Positions 44,038 to 53,126 are shown, numbered from the stretch's first letter. The stretch is 64,000 bases of DNA from Marinitoga hydrogenitolerans DSM 16785 (GCF_900129175.1 NZ_FQUI01000002.1:1-64000); one strand, 5' to 3'. The notes: a model not told the origin generated them from the letters alone. Translations and numbers: made by a program.

Positions 44038-44883
44038 CTAACCTCTATAAGGCCCTTTATATTGCATTTTTTTTGTTGTAATTTCAGCAGCAAATTTTAA
44101 TGCGTTATTATAATTCATCTTTTCTCTTGCTACCAAATAAGCAGCTACACATGTATCTCCTCTTCCAGTTCTTCCTTCCATTTTATAATTACCAAAAAAA
44201 GCTTCATAAATTGAATTGTTAACCATTAAAAAAATTCCTTTATTATGTGTTAAAATTATTTCTTTAACTCCATAATCCTTTATCATATTTAAAGCTCTTT
44301 TAGGATCTTTTTCTTTTGTTAATATGTAGGCTTCTTTTATATCTACCTTAAAAATATCAACTAGAGGTAAATACTTATTTTTTAAACTCCAATCAGAATA
44401 ATTCATTTTACCGTCTTCATTAACATTTCTTAAAAAACCTTGGGCATCAAGACCTAAAACTTCCGTCTTCTTCCTAATCACTGGAATTAAATCTTCAGAA
44501 AATTCACCATGCCATAATGGGGAAATATGTATAATTTTATTATTTAGATTTTCAAAATCTTTTATAGTAAAAGAATCTGCTTTTGATAACATTCGACTTA
44601 CTCTATGATCTGGATCTCCTGATGGATAAATATTTTCTATGGAAGTTGATTTTTTTGAATATATCCACTTAACTTTCACTTGATTTTTTTCTAAATCAGA
44701 GAATAACTGTTTATCTTTTTCAGAAACCTTAGTTATCACATTTACTTCATCATTTAACGTGGCTGCTGCAATAGACCCAAAAAATACCCCACCCCCTGGA
44801 ATTTTTGTCTTATTTATTATTTTTGAATTCTCCATAACAATATTAATATCTTTAGATACATGACCAATAAATGTAATTGACAT
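44038..44883 (-). CDS. PfkB-family kinase, TM0415-like (probable inositol kinase)
   Basis: This 281-residue ribokinase-fold kinase begins ITFIGHVSKDINIVMEN and contains HISPLWHGEFSEDLIP and LGLDAQGFLR. It ends with the catalytic GRTGRGDTC and MQYKGPYRG. These segments closely match what I recall of T. maritima TM0415 (structure 1VK4), a PfkB protein encoded within the T. maritima inositol locus. Inositol kinases of archaea and plants share the GRGD variant of the usual GAGD. It is less like IolC (deoxyketogluconokinase). The ATG at 44883 has AGGAGG upstream. Confidence 0.8.
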   Translation of the reverse strand: MSITFIGHVSKDINIVMENSKIINKTKIPGGGVFFGSIAAATLNDEVNVITKVSEKDKQLFSDLEKNQVKVKWIYSKKSTSIENIYPSGDPDHRVSRMLSKADSFTIKDFENLNNKIIHISPLWHGEFSEDLIPVIRKKTEVLGLDAQGFLRNVNEDGKMNYSDWSLKNKYLPLVDIFKVDIKEAYILTKEKDPKRALNMIKDYGVKEIILTHNKGIFLMVNNSIYEAFFGNYKMEGRTGRGDTCVAAYLVAREKMNYNNALKFAAEITTKKMQYKGPYRG

Positions 44884-44903
44884 ATAAAAACCTCCTAAAC
44901 AAA

Positions 44904-45668
44904 TTAAACGCAATCAATATGTATTTTACTTTTCTCAAAAAAATTAGAAAATTTAATAGGGATTTTTTTATCGGTTATAATTCCTGTAATTTCAAAAAAG
45001 CTAGAAAAAGAAACGAATGATTTTTTGAAAAATTTTGATGAATCAGTTACAATAAACTTTTTTTCTGATGCTTGTATAATAGCCTTTTTTAGTTCAGCCT
45101 CTAGAAAATTAGCAACCATAAAACCCTTTTCGTAAGATATTCCTGTTGTCCCAAGAAAAGCTATGTCTAAATTCAAATCTTCAAGAAATTTTATTGACCA
45201 TGGACCAACTATAGAAAAACTATTTTTCCTAATAGTGCCTCCTAATAATATTATTTCATAATGACTTTCAATTAATTTCTCCGCAATATAAATATTATTA
45301 GTGATTATCGTAACACCATTTATAGGTTTTTGTTTTAGTAAATCTGCAATATAATAATTTGTACTACTACTATCCAGAGCAATAGTATCATCTTCCTGTA
45401 TATAAGAGTAAGCTTTTTTAGCAATTTCTTTTTTTTCAAAACTCATCTGTTTTATTTTACTTAAAAAATTCCATTCTACCTTTGCATGATCTGGTAAAAT
45501 GGCTCCTCCATGAGTTCTAATCACTTTCCCTAATTCTTCTAAATATGATAAATCTTTTCTTATAGTTACAGCACTCACATTTAAAAATTTAGATAATTCA
45601 TTTACGGATGCTTTCCCTTTGTTTTTTATAAAAGTCAATATTTTCTTTTGTCTTTCTTCAGCAAACAT
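44904..45668 (-). CDS. DeoR-family transcriptional regulator
   Basis: This 254-residue repressor heads the kinase/ABC/GDPD operon. The N-terminal winged helix reads RQKKILTFIKNKGKASVNELSKFLNVSAVTIRKDLSYLEE, and the C-terminal sugar-phosphate-sensing domain has LDSSSTNYYIADLL and LGGTIRKNSFSIVG. DeoR proteins usually sense the phosphorylated intermediate of their pathway, which fits control by the product of the adjacent kinase. Bacterial IolR belongs to the same family. Repeats at 45804-45860 are candidate binding sites. Confidence 0.9.
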   Translation of the reverse strand: MFAEERQKKILTFIKNKGKASVNELSKFLNVSAVTIRKDLSYLEELGKVIRTHGGAILPDHAKVEWNFLSKIKQMSFEKKEIAKKAYSYIQEDDTIALDSSSTNYYIADLLKQKPINGVTIITNNIYIAEKLIESHYEIILLGGTIRKNSFSIVGPWSIKFLEDLNLDIAFLGTTGISYEKGFMVANFLEAELKKAIIQASEKKFIVTDSSKFFKKSFVSFSSFFEITGIITDKKIPIKFSNFFEKSKIHIDCV

Positions 45669-45803
45669 AAAATCATCCTTTCTCTAAATTACTGTACATA
45701 TATTAACAATATTATTTTAATACTTTATTTATTTTTTTCAAAATCTCTTAATATATATTTATATTCACTTACGAATAGTTATGTTTAATTATTACTTTAT
45801 TTT

Positions 45804-45860
45804 GTTTGTTTTCTAAATATCGTAATATTTGAAATTAAACGAAAATAAACGAAATTAATA
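45804..45860. promoter_or_regulatory. Candidate DeoR operator: 10-bp direct repeats
   Basis: GAAATTAAAC (45831), GAAAATAAAC (45841) and GAAATTAATA (45851) follow one another at exactly one helical turn. A fourth copy lies inverted at 45804-45813 (GTTTGTTTTC). Tandem direct repeats are the usual form of DeoR/IolR sites. They sit 136-192 bases upstream of the DeoR gene in the 522-base intergenic region 45669-46190, which otherwise shows only AT-rich sequence and the sites listed next. Confidence 0.6.
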
Positions 45861-45910
45861 AATAATTTTTTTTTCAAATTCATATTTGTATAATATTGAA
45901 TTTGAAAATG

Positions 45911-45924
45911 GAAAATCGCTTACA
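45911..45924. promoter_or_regulatory. Possible additional LacI-type half-conserved operator
   Basis: GAAAATCGCTTACA matches 11 of 14 positions of TGAAAACGCTTACA, the operator of the inositol LacI, and shares CGCTTAC with the operator at 46158. It could bring the DeoR/ABC operon under either LacI protein. Confidence 0.4.
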
Positions 45925-46157
45925 TTTATTAAATTTTTATTGTTTTCATATTGATTAAATACTTAATTTCAATTTATTATTATCTCTTATAAGAATTATG
46001 AACAATAATATTTATCTATTCTATTTTTAAAATTCTTTAAAAAATTATAAAAAAAGTAAATTTAATTGTATTATATATAATAATACATGATATTCTAACA
46101 TTATCAAATATTTTAGCATTTTTTTATTAATAATTTTTATGTTATTATTTTAACTAA

Positions 46158-46171
46158 GGTAAGCGCTTACC
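46158..46171. promoter_or_regulatory. LacI-type palindromic operator
   Basis: GGTAAGCGCTTACC is a perfect 14-bp palindrome 19 bases before the LacI gene at 46191, in a position for autoregulation of the mannoside operon. Confidence 0.85.
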
Positions 46172-46190
46172 ATACTAATGAGGTGATAAA

Positions 46191-47180
46191 ATGACAAGTA
46201 TTGATGATGTTGCTAAATTAGCAGGCGTTTCAACAGCAACTGTTTCAAGAGTTATCAATAATAAAGGAAAATATTCAGAAAAAACAAAATTAAAAGTTTT
46301 AAAAGCTGTTGAAGAATTAAATTATAAACCTTCAACTCAAGCTCGTCATTTAGCTAAATTCAGAAAAGGCTTCAACATATGTGTTTTATATAGTGAAAGA
46401 ATTAAAAAACACTTAATTTCAGAGAAAAATGAATTTATACAAAAAAGCTTTTATTCTATAGTCTTAAAAGGTATTGCAGACGGAGCTCAAGAAAATAAAG
46501 TAAAAATGGATACTCTGACTTTCAATGAATTTATTAAAAAAAATACTAAATATGATGGAATTCTTATTTTAGGTTCTGATAAAATACCTAATAACATTTT
46601 AGAATGTAATATCCCAATAGTTTTTATTGATAATTATATTGTTGGAAAAAAAACAAACTCTATAGTTTCAAATGGATTCGATGGAACATACTATACTATT
46701 GATAAAATGATCAAAAGAGGATATAAAAAAATTTTTCATATTCATGGTTCTTTGATGTTTTATGGATTCCGTCGAAGATTTGAAGGTTATGAATTAGCAA
46801 TGAAAAATAATAATTTATTTCCAATAACTTATGAAATAAAAGAAGAGGAAGAATCAATAAATTATGTTATGAGCATGATAATGCCTAAAAAACCAGAAAT
46901 AATTTTTGCTTCTAATGATTCGATAGCTATAATGATATTAAAATATTTAAAAAATAATAATATAAAAGTACCAGATGAAGTCCAATTAATAGGATTTGAT
47001 GATGTTATAGATGCAACATTAGTTAATCCACCTCTTTCAACAATTAAAGTTTTCAAATATGAAATGGGAAATGTTGCTTTAGAAAGACTTATAGAACTTA
47101 TCAATGGAAAAAATTTACATCCTTATGTAACTTCTTTATTCACTGAATTTATAGAAAGAAAAACTACAAAGGGGGTATAA
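46191..47180 (+). CDS. LacI-family regulator of the mannoside ABC/GH130 operon
   Basis: This 329-residue repressor has the helix-turn-helix SIDDVAKLAGVSTATVSRVINNKGKYS and an effector domain ending ELINGKNLHPYVTSLFTEFIERKT. It heads an operon with binding protein, two permeases and a GH130 enzyme, and has a perfect palindromic operator directly upstream. It is a paralogue of the inositol-operon regulator at 27947. GAGGTGAT precedes the ATG. Confidence 0.9.
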   Translation: MTSIDDVAKLAGVSTATVSRVINNKGKYSEKTKLKVLKAVEELNYKPSTQARHLAKFRKGFNICVLYSERIKKHLISEKNEFIQKSFYSIVLKGIADGAQENKVKMDTLTFNEFIKKNTKYDGILILGSDKIPNNILECNIPIVFIDNYIVGKKTNSIVSNGFDGTYYTIDKMIKRGYKKIFHIHGSLMFYGFRRRFEGYELAMKNNNLFPITYEIKEEEESINYVMSMIMPKKPEIIFASNDSIAIMILKYLKNNNIKVPDEVQLIGFDDVIDATLVNPPLSTIKVFKYEMGNVALERLIELINGKNLHPYVTSLFTEFIERKTTKGV

Positions 47181-47182
47181 AA

Positions 47183-48433
47183 ATGAAAAAAGTATTTCTT
47201 ATTTTATTTGTTTTATTGTTAACATTTTCATTTGCTAAAATAAAAATAGTATTTTGGACAGCTCCTAATCCTGATGTTGAAACATTTTGGAAACAAGTTG
47301 TTGCTGAATATGAACAATTATATCCAGATATTGATATTGAATGGACAACAATTCCAGCAGTTGGTAGTTCCGAAGAAGCTATTTTAAATGCAATTGCTGC
47401 AGGTGAAGCACCAGATATATGTACAAATATTTTTTCAGGATTTGCCGCACAATTAATAGAACTTGACCAGTTAGTTGATTTAAGTAAGTTACCTGGTTTT
47501 GATGGATTATTAAAGAAAAGAAACATGGAAAATATTATAAAAGGTTGGGAATTCAATGGAAAATCATATGTTTTTCCAATATACACTAATCCTATACTTG
47601 TATGGTGGAGAAAAGACATATTAGAAAAATATGGTTGGAAAATACCACCTAGAACATACTCAGACGTCTATGAATTTGCAAAACAATTCTCTATCCCTAA
47701 TAAAAAATATGCGATGAAATTATATGCTGGAAAAAACTGGTGGGATAGATGGTTCGACTATATTAGTTATTATTATGCCGCTAGTGATGGAAAGCCCTAT
47801 ATTGATACGAAAAATAATAAAGCTATTTTTGATAATGATGCGGGTTTAGACGTAGCAAAATTCTTTGAAACAATGTTCAAAAATCGTTGGTCTGCTGTAG
47901 ACTTAGGTAAAGATCCTTTCTTCACCGGTTCAGTTGCTGGTGGTCTAAAAGGCCCTTGGACATTATCATATGCTCAAATACACTATCCAGATATTATAAA
48001 AGATATAATTATCACTCCTCCATTAGTACCTGATAATTATCCAAAAGATAAATCTATTCATACATTTGCTGATACCAAAGGGTTAGTTATATTCAAAAGT
48101 TCAAAACATCAAAAGGAAGCCTGGGAATTTGTAAAATGGGTCTTTTCACATTCTGAATATGATAAACTATGGATAGAATTAACAAAACAACCCCCGGCAA
48201 GAGAAGATTTACTTACAAATGATTTATTTGCTAAGTTCTTTGAAAAAAATCCTTTAGTTGCAAAGTATGCTGAATATGTTGGTTATGCTGTTCCACCTGC
48301 ATTAACTTCTAAAACTGTTGAAGTTCAAGACGAAATGGGAGTTAGTTTACTTGAACCTATTATATATGGAAAAACCAATGCAGAAAGAGCTATAAAAAAT
48401 GCAGTAAAGAATATAAATAGGCTATTATGGTGA
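47183..48433 (+). CDS. Sugar ABC transporter substrate-binding protein (mannoside operon)
   Basis: This 416-residue periplasmic receptor has the signal peptide MKKVFLILFVLLLTFSFA, then KIKIVFWTAPNPDVETFW and DIEWTTIPAVGSSEEAIL. The AGEAPDICTN segment is typical of CUT1 receptors. The gene begins 2 bases after the regulator stop. The operon GH130 enzyme points to a beta-mannoside ligand, such as a mannobiose or mannosyl-glycan fragment, which is inference from context. Confidence 0.88.
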   Translation: MKKVFLILFVLLLTFSFAKIKIVFWTAPNPDVETFWKQVVAEYEQLYPDIDIEWTTIPAVGSSEEAILNAIAAGEAPDICTNIFSGFAAQLIELDQLVDLSKLPGFDGLLKKRNMENIIKGWEFNGKSYVFPIYTNPILVWWRKDILEKYGWKIPPRTYSDVYEFAKQFSIPNKKYAMKLYAGKNWWDRWFDYISYYYAASDGKPYIDTKNNKAIFDNDAGLDVAKFFETMFKNRWSAVDLGKDPFFTGSVAGGLKGPWTLSYAQIHYPDIIKDIIITPPLVPDNYPKDKSIHTFADTKGLVIFKSSKHQKEAWEFVKWVFSHSEYDKLWIELTKQPPAREDLLTNDLFAKFFEKNPLVAKYAEYVGYAVPPALTSKTVEVQDEMGVSLLEPIIYGKTNAERAIKNAVKNINRLLW

Positions 48434-48437
48434 TCAT

Positions 48438-49316
48438 ATGAGTATGAATTTAAGAAAAAAGGAAGCCCGAAAGGGTTTCCTTATCTCCTCTACGTATTTA
48501 ATTTATTCTGCTATTTTTTGGATTTATCCGTTCTTTTGGTTGATAATATTGGCTTTTTCAAGATGGAGATATGTTGGATCTCCAAAATTTTCTGGCTTTA
48601 GAAATTTTTTAAGAGTATTATATGATCCAATTTTTTGGAAAGCTTTCTTTAATGTAATAAATTTCATGGCATATTATATTCCAATGGTACTATTTTTTTC
48701 GTTTTTATTTGCAATAGCATTGAATAAATTAAAATATGGAAAAACATTTGTAGCTTTATCCTTTTTAATTGCAAATATATCATCTGGTGTTGCTTATTCA
48801 ATAGTTTTTTCAAAAATATTTTCAGAAAATGGACCTTTGAATCAATTTATATATAATTTATTTGGAATAACAATTCCATGGTTTACAAGCCCACAATTAG
48901 CAATGTTTTCAATTTCCTTGATGGTTGTTTGGAAATTTATAGGATATTATGGATTAATAATATATGCTGGTATAGTAAGTATCCCAAAAAGTATATATGA
49001 AGCCGCAGAATTAGATGGTGCTAATAAATATGTAAAATTTTTCAAAATAACATTACCATTATTAAATCCTTCTATAATTATGGTTTTAGTTTTTGCAATT
49101 TCTCTTTCTTTTGGAATTTTTACCGAACCTTATATGATTACAGGAGGAGGTCCAATGAGAAGCACTTTAATGCCTATGATGGTAATGTATATATCCGCTT
49201 TTCAAAAAATGGATCCAACGTATGCTGCTACTATGACTATTTTTATAGCTACAGCTAGTTTTAGTATAATATGGATTACTCGAAAAATATTTGAAAGAGA
49301 AGTGGAATTTGTATGA
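48438..49316 (+). CDS. Carbohydrate ABC transporter permease (MalF type)
   Basis: This 292-residue membrane subunit has six helices and the coupling loop EAAELDGANKYVKFFKITLPLL. It also has GGGPMRSTLMPMMVMY, typical of MalF-like permeases. It follows the receptor gene by 4 bases and overlaps the next permease by 4. No ATPase is encoded here; sharing of the ATPase at 39702 is likely. Confidence 0.9.
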   Translation: MSMNLRKKEARKGFLISSTYLIYSAIFWIYPFFWLIILAFSRWRYVGSPKFSGFRNFLRVLYDPIFWKAFFNVINFMAYYIPMVLFFSFLFAIALNKLKYGKTFVALSFLIANISSGVAYSIVFSKIFSENGPLNQFIYNLFGITIPWFTSPQLAMFSISLMVVWKFIGYYGLIIYAGIVSIPKSIYEAAELDGANKYVKFFKITLPLLNPSIIMVLVFAISLSFGIFTEPYMITGGGPMRSTLMPMMVMYISAFQKMDPTYAATMTIFIATASFSIIWITRKIFEREVEFV

Positions 49317-50131
49317 AAAAAATAAATTCTATTATATTTCATATAATAATGTTTGGTTTATCATTGCTGTGGTTATATCCTTACACATGGCTTTTTATGT
49401 CATCTTTTAAACCATCATCTGAAATATATACAAGATTTTGGCCCACCCATTTTACTTTAGAACATTTTAGATTTATACTAAAAAGTTCTGAACGAATGGA
49501 CAGACCTTTTATTAAAGCTTTTTTTAATAGTTTATTTGTTTCTAGTTCTGTCACAATCTTAGTCGTATTAACATCAATCATAATTTCATATGCTTTAGCT
49601 AAAATTCAATTTAAAGGAAGAGAGAAAATTTTTAATTTTTTGATTTTTCAAATGGTTTTCCCAAGTTTTATGTTCACTATTCCTCTTTATATTTTAATGC
49701 GAAATCTTGGTATGATAAACACTTATTCAGCTTTAATTATACCTTTCTTAATGAGTGCATGGGGGATTTTTATGATTACTCAAAGTTATAGAAGTACCCC
49801 AAATGATTTTATAGAAGCTGCTAAAATGGATGGTGCTAGTGATTTATGGATAATTTTTAAAGTTATGGTTCCTCTAAATAAATCTGCTGTTTCATTTGTT
49901 TCATTATTTACATTTATAGGAACATGGGATAATTTTATGTGGCCATTAATTGTAATGAAAGATTATAACAAAATGCCATTATCTGTATTATTAGCTAGTT
50001 TTAATCATGAGTATGGCGCTCGAATTGGACCTATATTAGCAGGTTCAGTTATACAAACAATTCCTATGGTTATTTTATTTTTGATATTTAGAAAATATTT
50101 CTTACAAGGAATTTCAATAACATTAAAGTGA
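49313..50131 (+). CDS. Carbohydrate ABC transporter permease (MalG type)
   Basis: This 272-residue partner permease has six helices. Its coupling loop EAAKMDGASDLWIIFKVMVPLN and C-terminal KYFLQGISITLK are typical of MalG-like subunits. The start overlaps the previous gene by 4 bases, and its end precedes the GH130 start by 11 bases. Confidence 0.9.
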   Translation: MKKINSIIFHIIMFGLSLLWLYPYTWLFMSSFKPSSEIYTRFWPTHFTLEHFRFILKSSERMDRPFIKAFFNSLFVSSSVTILVVLTSIIISYALAKIQFKGREKIFNFLIFQMVFPSFMFTIPLYILMRNLGMINTYSALIIPFLMSAWGIFMITQSYRSTPNDFIEAAKMDGASDLWIIFKVMVPLNKSAVSFVSLFTFIGTWDNFMWPLIVMKDYNKMPLSVLLASFNHEYGARIGPILAGSVIQTIPMVILFLIFRKYFLQGISITLK

Positions 50132-50142
50132 GGTGTTACTTT

Positions 50143-51027
50143 TTGAAATTAAAATTAAAAAGGCATCCTTTAAATCCTTTGTTTTCACCAAACCCACATC
50201 ACCTATGGGAATCAAGATTTGTATTTAATCCTGCAGTAGTGTATGATGGAGAATTGTTTCATATGCTTTACAGAGCTCAAGGTGAAGATATGGTATCAAG
50301 AATAGGATATGCTGTTAGTACAGATGGCATTCATTTTAACAGACTGGAAAAACCTGTATTTGAACCTGATGATATTAGTGAAATGTATGGTGTTGAAGAT
50401 CCAAGATTAACCCATATTAATGGAAAATATTATATGTGTTATACAGCATATTCCCCCACTAATATAAGTGTTGCTTTAGCATCAACAACAAATTTCTTTA
50501 ATTGGGAAAGACATGGAATTGTTTTGCCAGAATCTCCTAATAAAGATGCAGCTATTTTACCAGAAAAAATTAATGGAAAATATGTTATGTTTCATAGATT
50601 AGAACCCGATATTTGGCTAGCATTTTCTGATGATCTAATTCATTGGGATAATTATGTAAGTATAGCAAAACCAAGAGAAGGCTACTGGGATAATTTAAAA
50701 ATAGGCATTGCAGGCCCTCCATTAAAAACAGAATTTGGATGGTTATTACTTTATCATGGAGTTCAAAAAGCACCAAGACTTATATATAGATTGGGATTCA
50801 TGTTATTAGATTTAAATGACCCAAGAAAGGTTTTAAAAAGAACAGAAAAACCTATATTAGAACCAGAAGAACCTTGGGAAAAATTTGGTGGTGTTCCTAT
50901 GGTTGTCTTTTCCGATGCAATGGTGGAATATAAAGATCAATATTATATTTATTACGGAGCTGCGGACAATTATATTGCTTTAGCCACTATAACAAAAGAA
51001 GAAGTTTATAAATGGATTAAAGAATAG
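50143..51027 (+). CDS. GH130 beta-mannoside phosphorylase
   Basis: GH130 enzymes split beta-mannosides with phosphate to give mannose 1-phosphate. The 294-residue protein shows the propeller landmarks HPLNPLFSPNPHHLWESRFVFN, VFNPAVVYDGELFHMLYRAQG, the catalytic segment GVEDPRLTHINGKYYMCYTAY, and KIGIAGPPLKTEFGWLLLYHGV. It is compact, as in the short bacterial subfamilies. The start is the TTG at 50143 after GAGGTG; the GTG at 50128 is inside that ribosome site. It closes an importer operon, so its oligosaccharide substrate is imported whole. The exact linkage cannot be told here. Confidence 0.88.
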   Translation: MKLKLKRHPLNPLFSPNPHHLWESRFVFNPAVVYDGELFHMLYRAQGEDMVSRIGYAVSTDGIHFNRLEKPVFEPDDISEMYGVEDPRLTHINGKYYMCYTAYSPTNISVALASTTNFFNWERHGIVLPESPNKDAAILPEKINGKYVMFHRLEPDIWLAFSDDLIHWDNYVSIAKPREGYWDNLKIGIAGPPLKTEFGWLLLYHGVQKAPRLIYRLGFMLLDLNDPRKVLKRTEKPILEPEEPWEKFGGVPMVVFSDAMVEYKDQYYIYYGAADNYIALATITKEEVYKWIKE

Positions 51028-51051
51028 GATAGGGAAATTCCCTATCCTATT
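51023..51051. terminator. Bidirectional terminator overlapping two stop codons
   Basis: A 14-bp perfect inverted repeat AATAGGATAGGGAA (51023-51036) with its complement (51038-51051) contains the stop of the GH130 gene and the stop of ribE. On the plus strand it is followed by ATATTTTTA. Confidence 0.8.
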
Positions 51052-51599
51052 ATATTTTTAGTATATCGTGCAATTACATCAACTTCATAATTAACAAGGT
51101 CGTTAATTTTTAAATATCGAAGATTGGTGTTTTTAAACGTATGTTCAATAACTTGAATATCAAAAGAGTTTAAATCTTTTTTAGCAATGGTTAAGCTAAT
51201 TCCATTTAAAGTAATTGATGCTTTTTCTACAATAGCCCATTTTTCTTTTGGAATTTGAAATTTCATCCAATATGTGTTTGAAAATTTATATAATCTCAAA
51301 AATTTTATCATTCCATCAACATGTCCTAAAACAATATGTCCTCCAAGAAAATCTGATAATCGTAAAGCTCTTTCGATATTCACCATTTTATTGTTATAAT
51401 ATCTTAAATTAGTTTTACTTATTGTTTCTTCTCCGACAGAAAAAAACAACTTATTATTTTCTATTTTTTCTACAGTTAAACACACACCATTTATTGCAAT
51501 ACTTTCACCTATTTTTATATCTTTAAAGATATTTTCTATAATTATTTTTTTATTTTTAAAGTAAATTTTTTCAACTTTCTGAACTATTCCCGTAAACAT
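51042..51599 (-). CDS. ribE: Riboflavin synthase, alpha chain
   Basis: This enzyme dismutates two 6,7-dimethyl-8-ribityllumazine molecules to riboflavin. The 185-residue protein begins with the signature MFTGIVQKVEKI and has two lumazine-binding repeats (SIAINGVCLTVEKI and KASITLNGISLTIAKK). GHVDGMIKF lies at the repeat junction. The ATG at 51599 overlaps ribD by 16 bases and follows GGGAG. It is last in the riboflavin operon. Confidence 0.94.
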   Translation of the reverse strand: MFTGIVQKVEKIYFKNKKIIIENIFKDIKIGESIAINGVCLTVEKIENNKLFFSVGEETISKTNLRYYNNKMVNIERALRLSDFLGGHIVLGHVDGMIKFLRLYKFSNTYWMKFQIPKEKWAIVEKASITLNGISLTIAKKDLNSFDIQVIEHTFKNTNLRYLKINDLVNYEVDVIARYTKNIIG

Positions 51600-52645
51600 G
51601 CTTCCAACTCCCAATATACATTATCATCTATACTTTTAACTTTTTTACATTTAAATTTAATAGATTCTCTAATACTATTTATTGTTATATTTCTAAATGG
51701 AGAAACTCCATTTACAATAATTTTAGGAGAATAAAACACATGCATTTTGTCTACTAGATTTAATTTTAAAAAAGATGATAAAACAGTTGCTCCACCTTCA
51801 ACTAAAATACTATCTATATTTTTTTGATATAAAATTTTTATAATCTCTTTTATATTAATTTCATTAATTATTTCTGTGTTTTTTATAGAATCTTTTATAA
51901 TTTTTTTTGTGAAAATAATATTTCTGCCTTTTTCATCAAATATATTTAATTTTTTATTTTCAAATACTCCTTTTTCATCAAGGATGATTCTTATAGGATT
52001 TCGACCATTTTTCAATCTACAAGTTAGTTTGGGGTTGTCTTTTATCAATGTATTCGAACCTACTAATATTGATGAATAATAATTTCTAAGTTTATGAACA
52101 AATTTTCTGGATTTTTCATTAGAAATCCATTTTGAATCATATTTTTTTGTGGCTATAAAGCCATCTAAGGTCATAGCAAATTTTAATGCTATATATGGCC
52201 TCTTTTTAGTTATATAAGTAATAAAAATTTCATTTAATTCTTTTATTTGCTTTTCTAATATTCCATATTGAACTTTTATTCCATTATTTCTTAATATTTT
52301 TATACCATTTCCGTTAACTAAAGGATTAGGGTCCAACATTCCTATATAAACTTCTTTAAATCCTTCTTTTACTAATCTATATGCACATGGCGGTGTTTTT
52401 CCAAAATGAGAACATGGTTCTAATGTTACATACATCGTAGCCCCTTTTATATCATTATTATTCTTTTTAGCATTATCTATTGCCATTATTTCCGCATGAC
52501 GACCACCAAAAAATTCATGATAACCTTTGGAAATAATTTTACCGTCTTTTACAATCACAGCTCCCACTAATGGATTTGGATTAACTTTTCCTATTCCTTT
52601 TTTAGCTTCTTTTATAGCTAAATTCATAAAATATTCATGATTCAT
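51584..52645 (-). CDS. ribD: Bifunctional diaminohydroxyphosphoribosylaminopyrimidine deaminase / reductase
   Basis: RibD carries out the deamination and reduction steps of riboflavin synthesis. The 353-residue protein has an N-terminal zinc deaminase domain (GGRHAEIMAIDNA and VTLEPCSHFGKTPPC). The C-terminal DHFR-like reductase domain has RPYIALKFAMTLDGFIA and ILVEGGATVLSSFL. It lies 4 bases after ribH and overlaps ribE. Confidence 0.95.
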   Translation of the reverse strand: MNHEYFMNLAIKEAKKGIGKVNPNPLVGAVIVKDGKIISKGYHEFFGGRHAEIMAIDNAKKNNNDIKGATMYVTLEPCSHFGKTPPCAYRLVKEGFKEVYIGMLDPNPLVNGNGIKILRNNGIKVQYGILEKQIKELNEIFITYITKKRPYIALKFAMTLDGFIATKKYDSKWISNEKSRKFVHKLRNYYSSILVGSNTLIKDNPKLTCRLKNGRNPIRIILDEKGVFENKKLNIFDEKGRNIIFTKKIIKDSIKNTEIINEINIKEIIKILYQKNIDSILVEGGATVLSSFLKLNLVDKMHVFYSPKIIVNGVSPFRNITINSIRESIKFKCKKVKSIDDNVYWELEACLRE

Positions 52646-52649
52646 ACAA

Positions 52650-53114
52650 TCACTCTCTCAATATTTTATTTAAATTAGCCATTTCTAATGCTGCCATTGC
52701 AGCTTCAAACCCTTTGTTTCCTGCTTTAGCACCAGATCTGTCCATGCTTTGTTCCAAACTGTCACTTGTAACAATACCAAAAGTAATTGGAATTTCTGCT
52801 TCTAAATTTATTTGAGCTATTCCTTTTGAAACTTCATTTGCAACAACCTCAAAATGATATGTTTCCCCTCTTATTACAACACCTAATGCAATAACACCAT
52901 CATACCCTTTTTTAATAATATTTTTTACAACAAAAGGAATTTCAAATGCTCCTGGTACTTTAAAAATTTCTATGTTTTTTTCACTAACATTATGCCTTTT
53001 TAAAGCATCTAATGCTCCTTCTAATAACTTTTCAGAAAAGAAAGAATTAAACCTTGAAACTACTATACCAAACCTTAAACTTTCTCCATCAAAAATACCT
53101 TCATAAACTTTCAT
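52650..53114 (-). CDS. ribH: 6,7-Dimethyl-8-ribityllumazine synthase
   Basis: RibH condenses the pyrimidine intermediate with 3,4-dihydroxybutanone 4-phosphate. The 154-residue protein has VVSRFNSFFSEKLLEGALDAL, the substrate loop KVPGAFEIPFVVK, GVVIRGETYHFEVVANE with the catalytic His, and the phosphate-binding GAKAGNKGFEAA. AGGAGG lies just upstream of the ATG. Confidence 0.96.
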   Translation of the reverse strand: MKVYEGIFDGESLRFGIVVSRFNSFFSEKLLEGALDALKRHNVSEKNIEIFKVPGAFEIPFVVKNIIKKGYDGVIALGVVIRGETYHFEVVANEVSKGIAQINLEAEIPITFGIVTSDSLEQSMDRSGAKAGNKGFEAAMAALEMANLNKILRE

Positions 53115-53126
53115 TAAAAAAGCCTC

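Noticed and set aside
44038-44883. PfkB kinase as IolC (deoxyketogluconokinase)
   Set aside because: Closest recalled relative is TM0415 with GRTGRGDTC and FIGHVSKD motifs, unlike IolC. It is also not in the iol operon. Not fully excluded without an assay.
45669-46190. Hidden gene in the 522-base gap between DeoR and LacI genes
   Set aside because: No open frame with a ribosome site was found; the region is AT-rich and holds operator-like sequence only.
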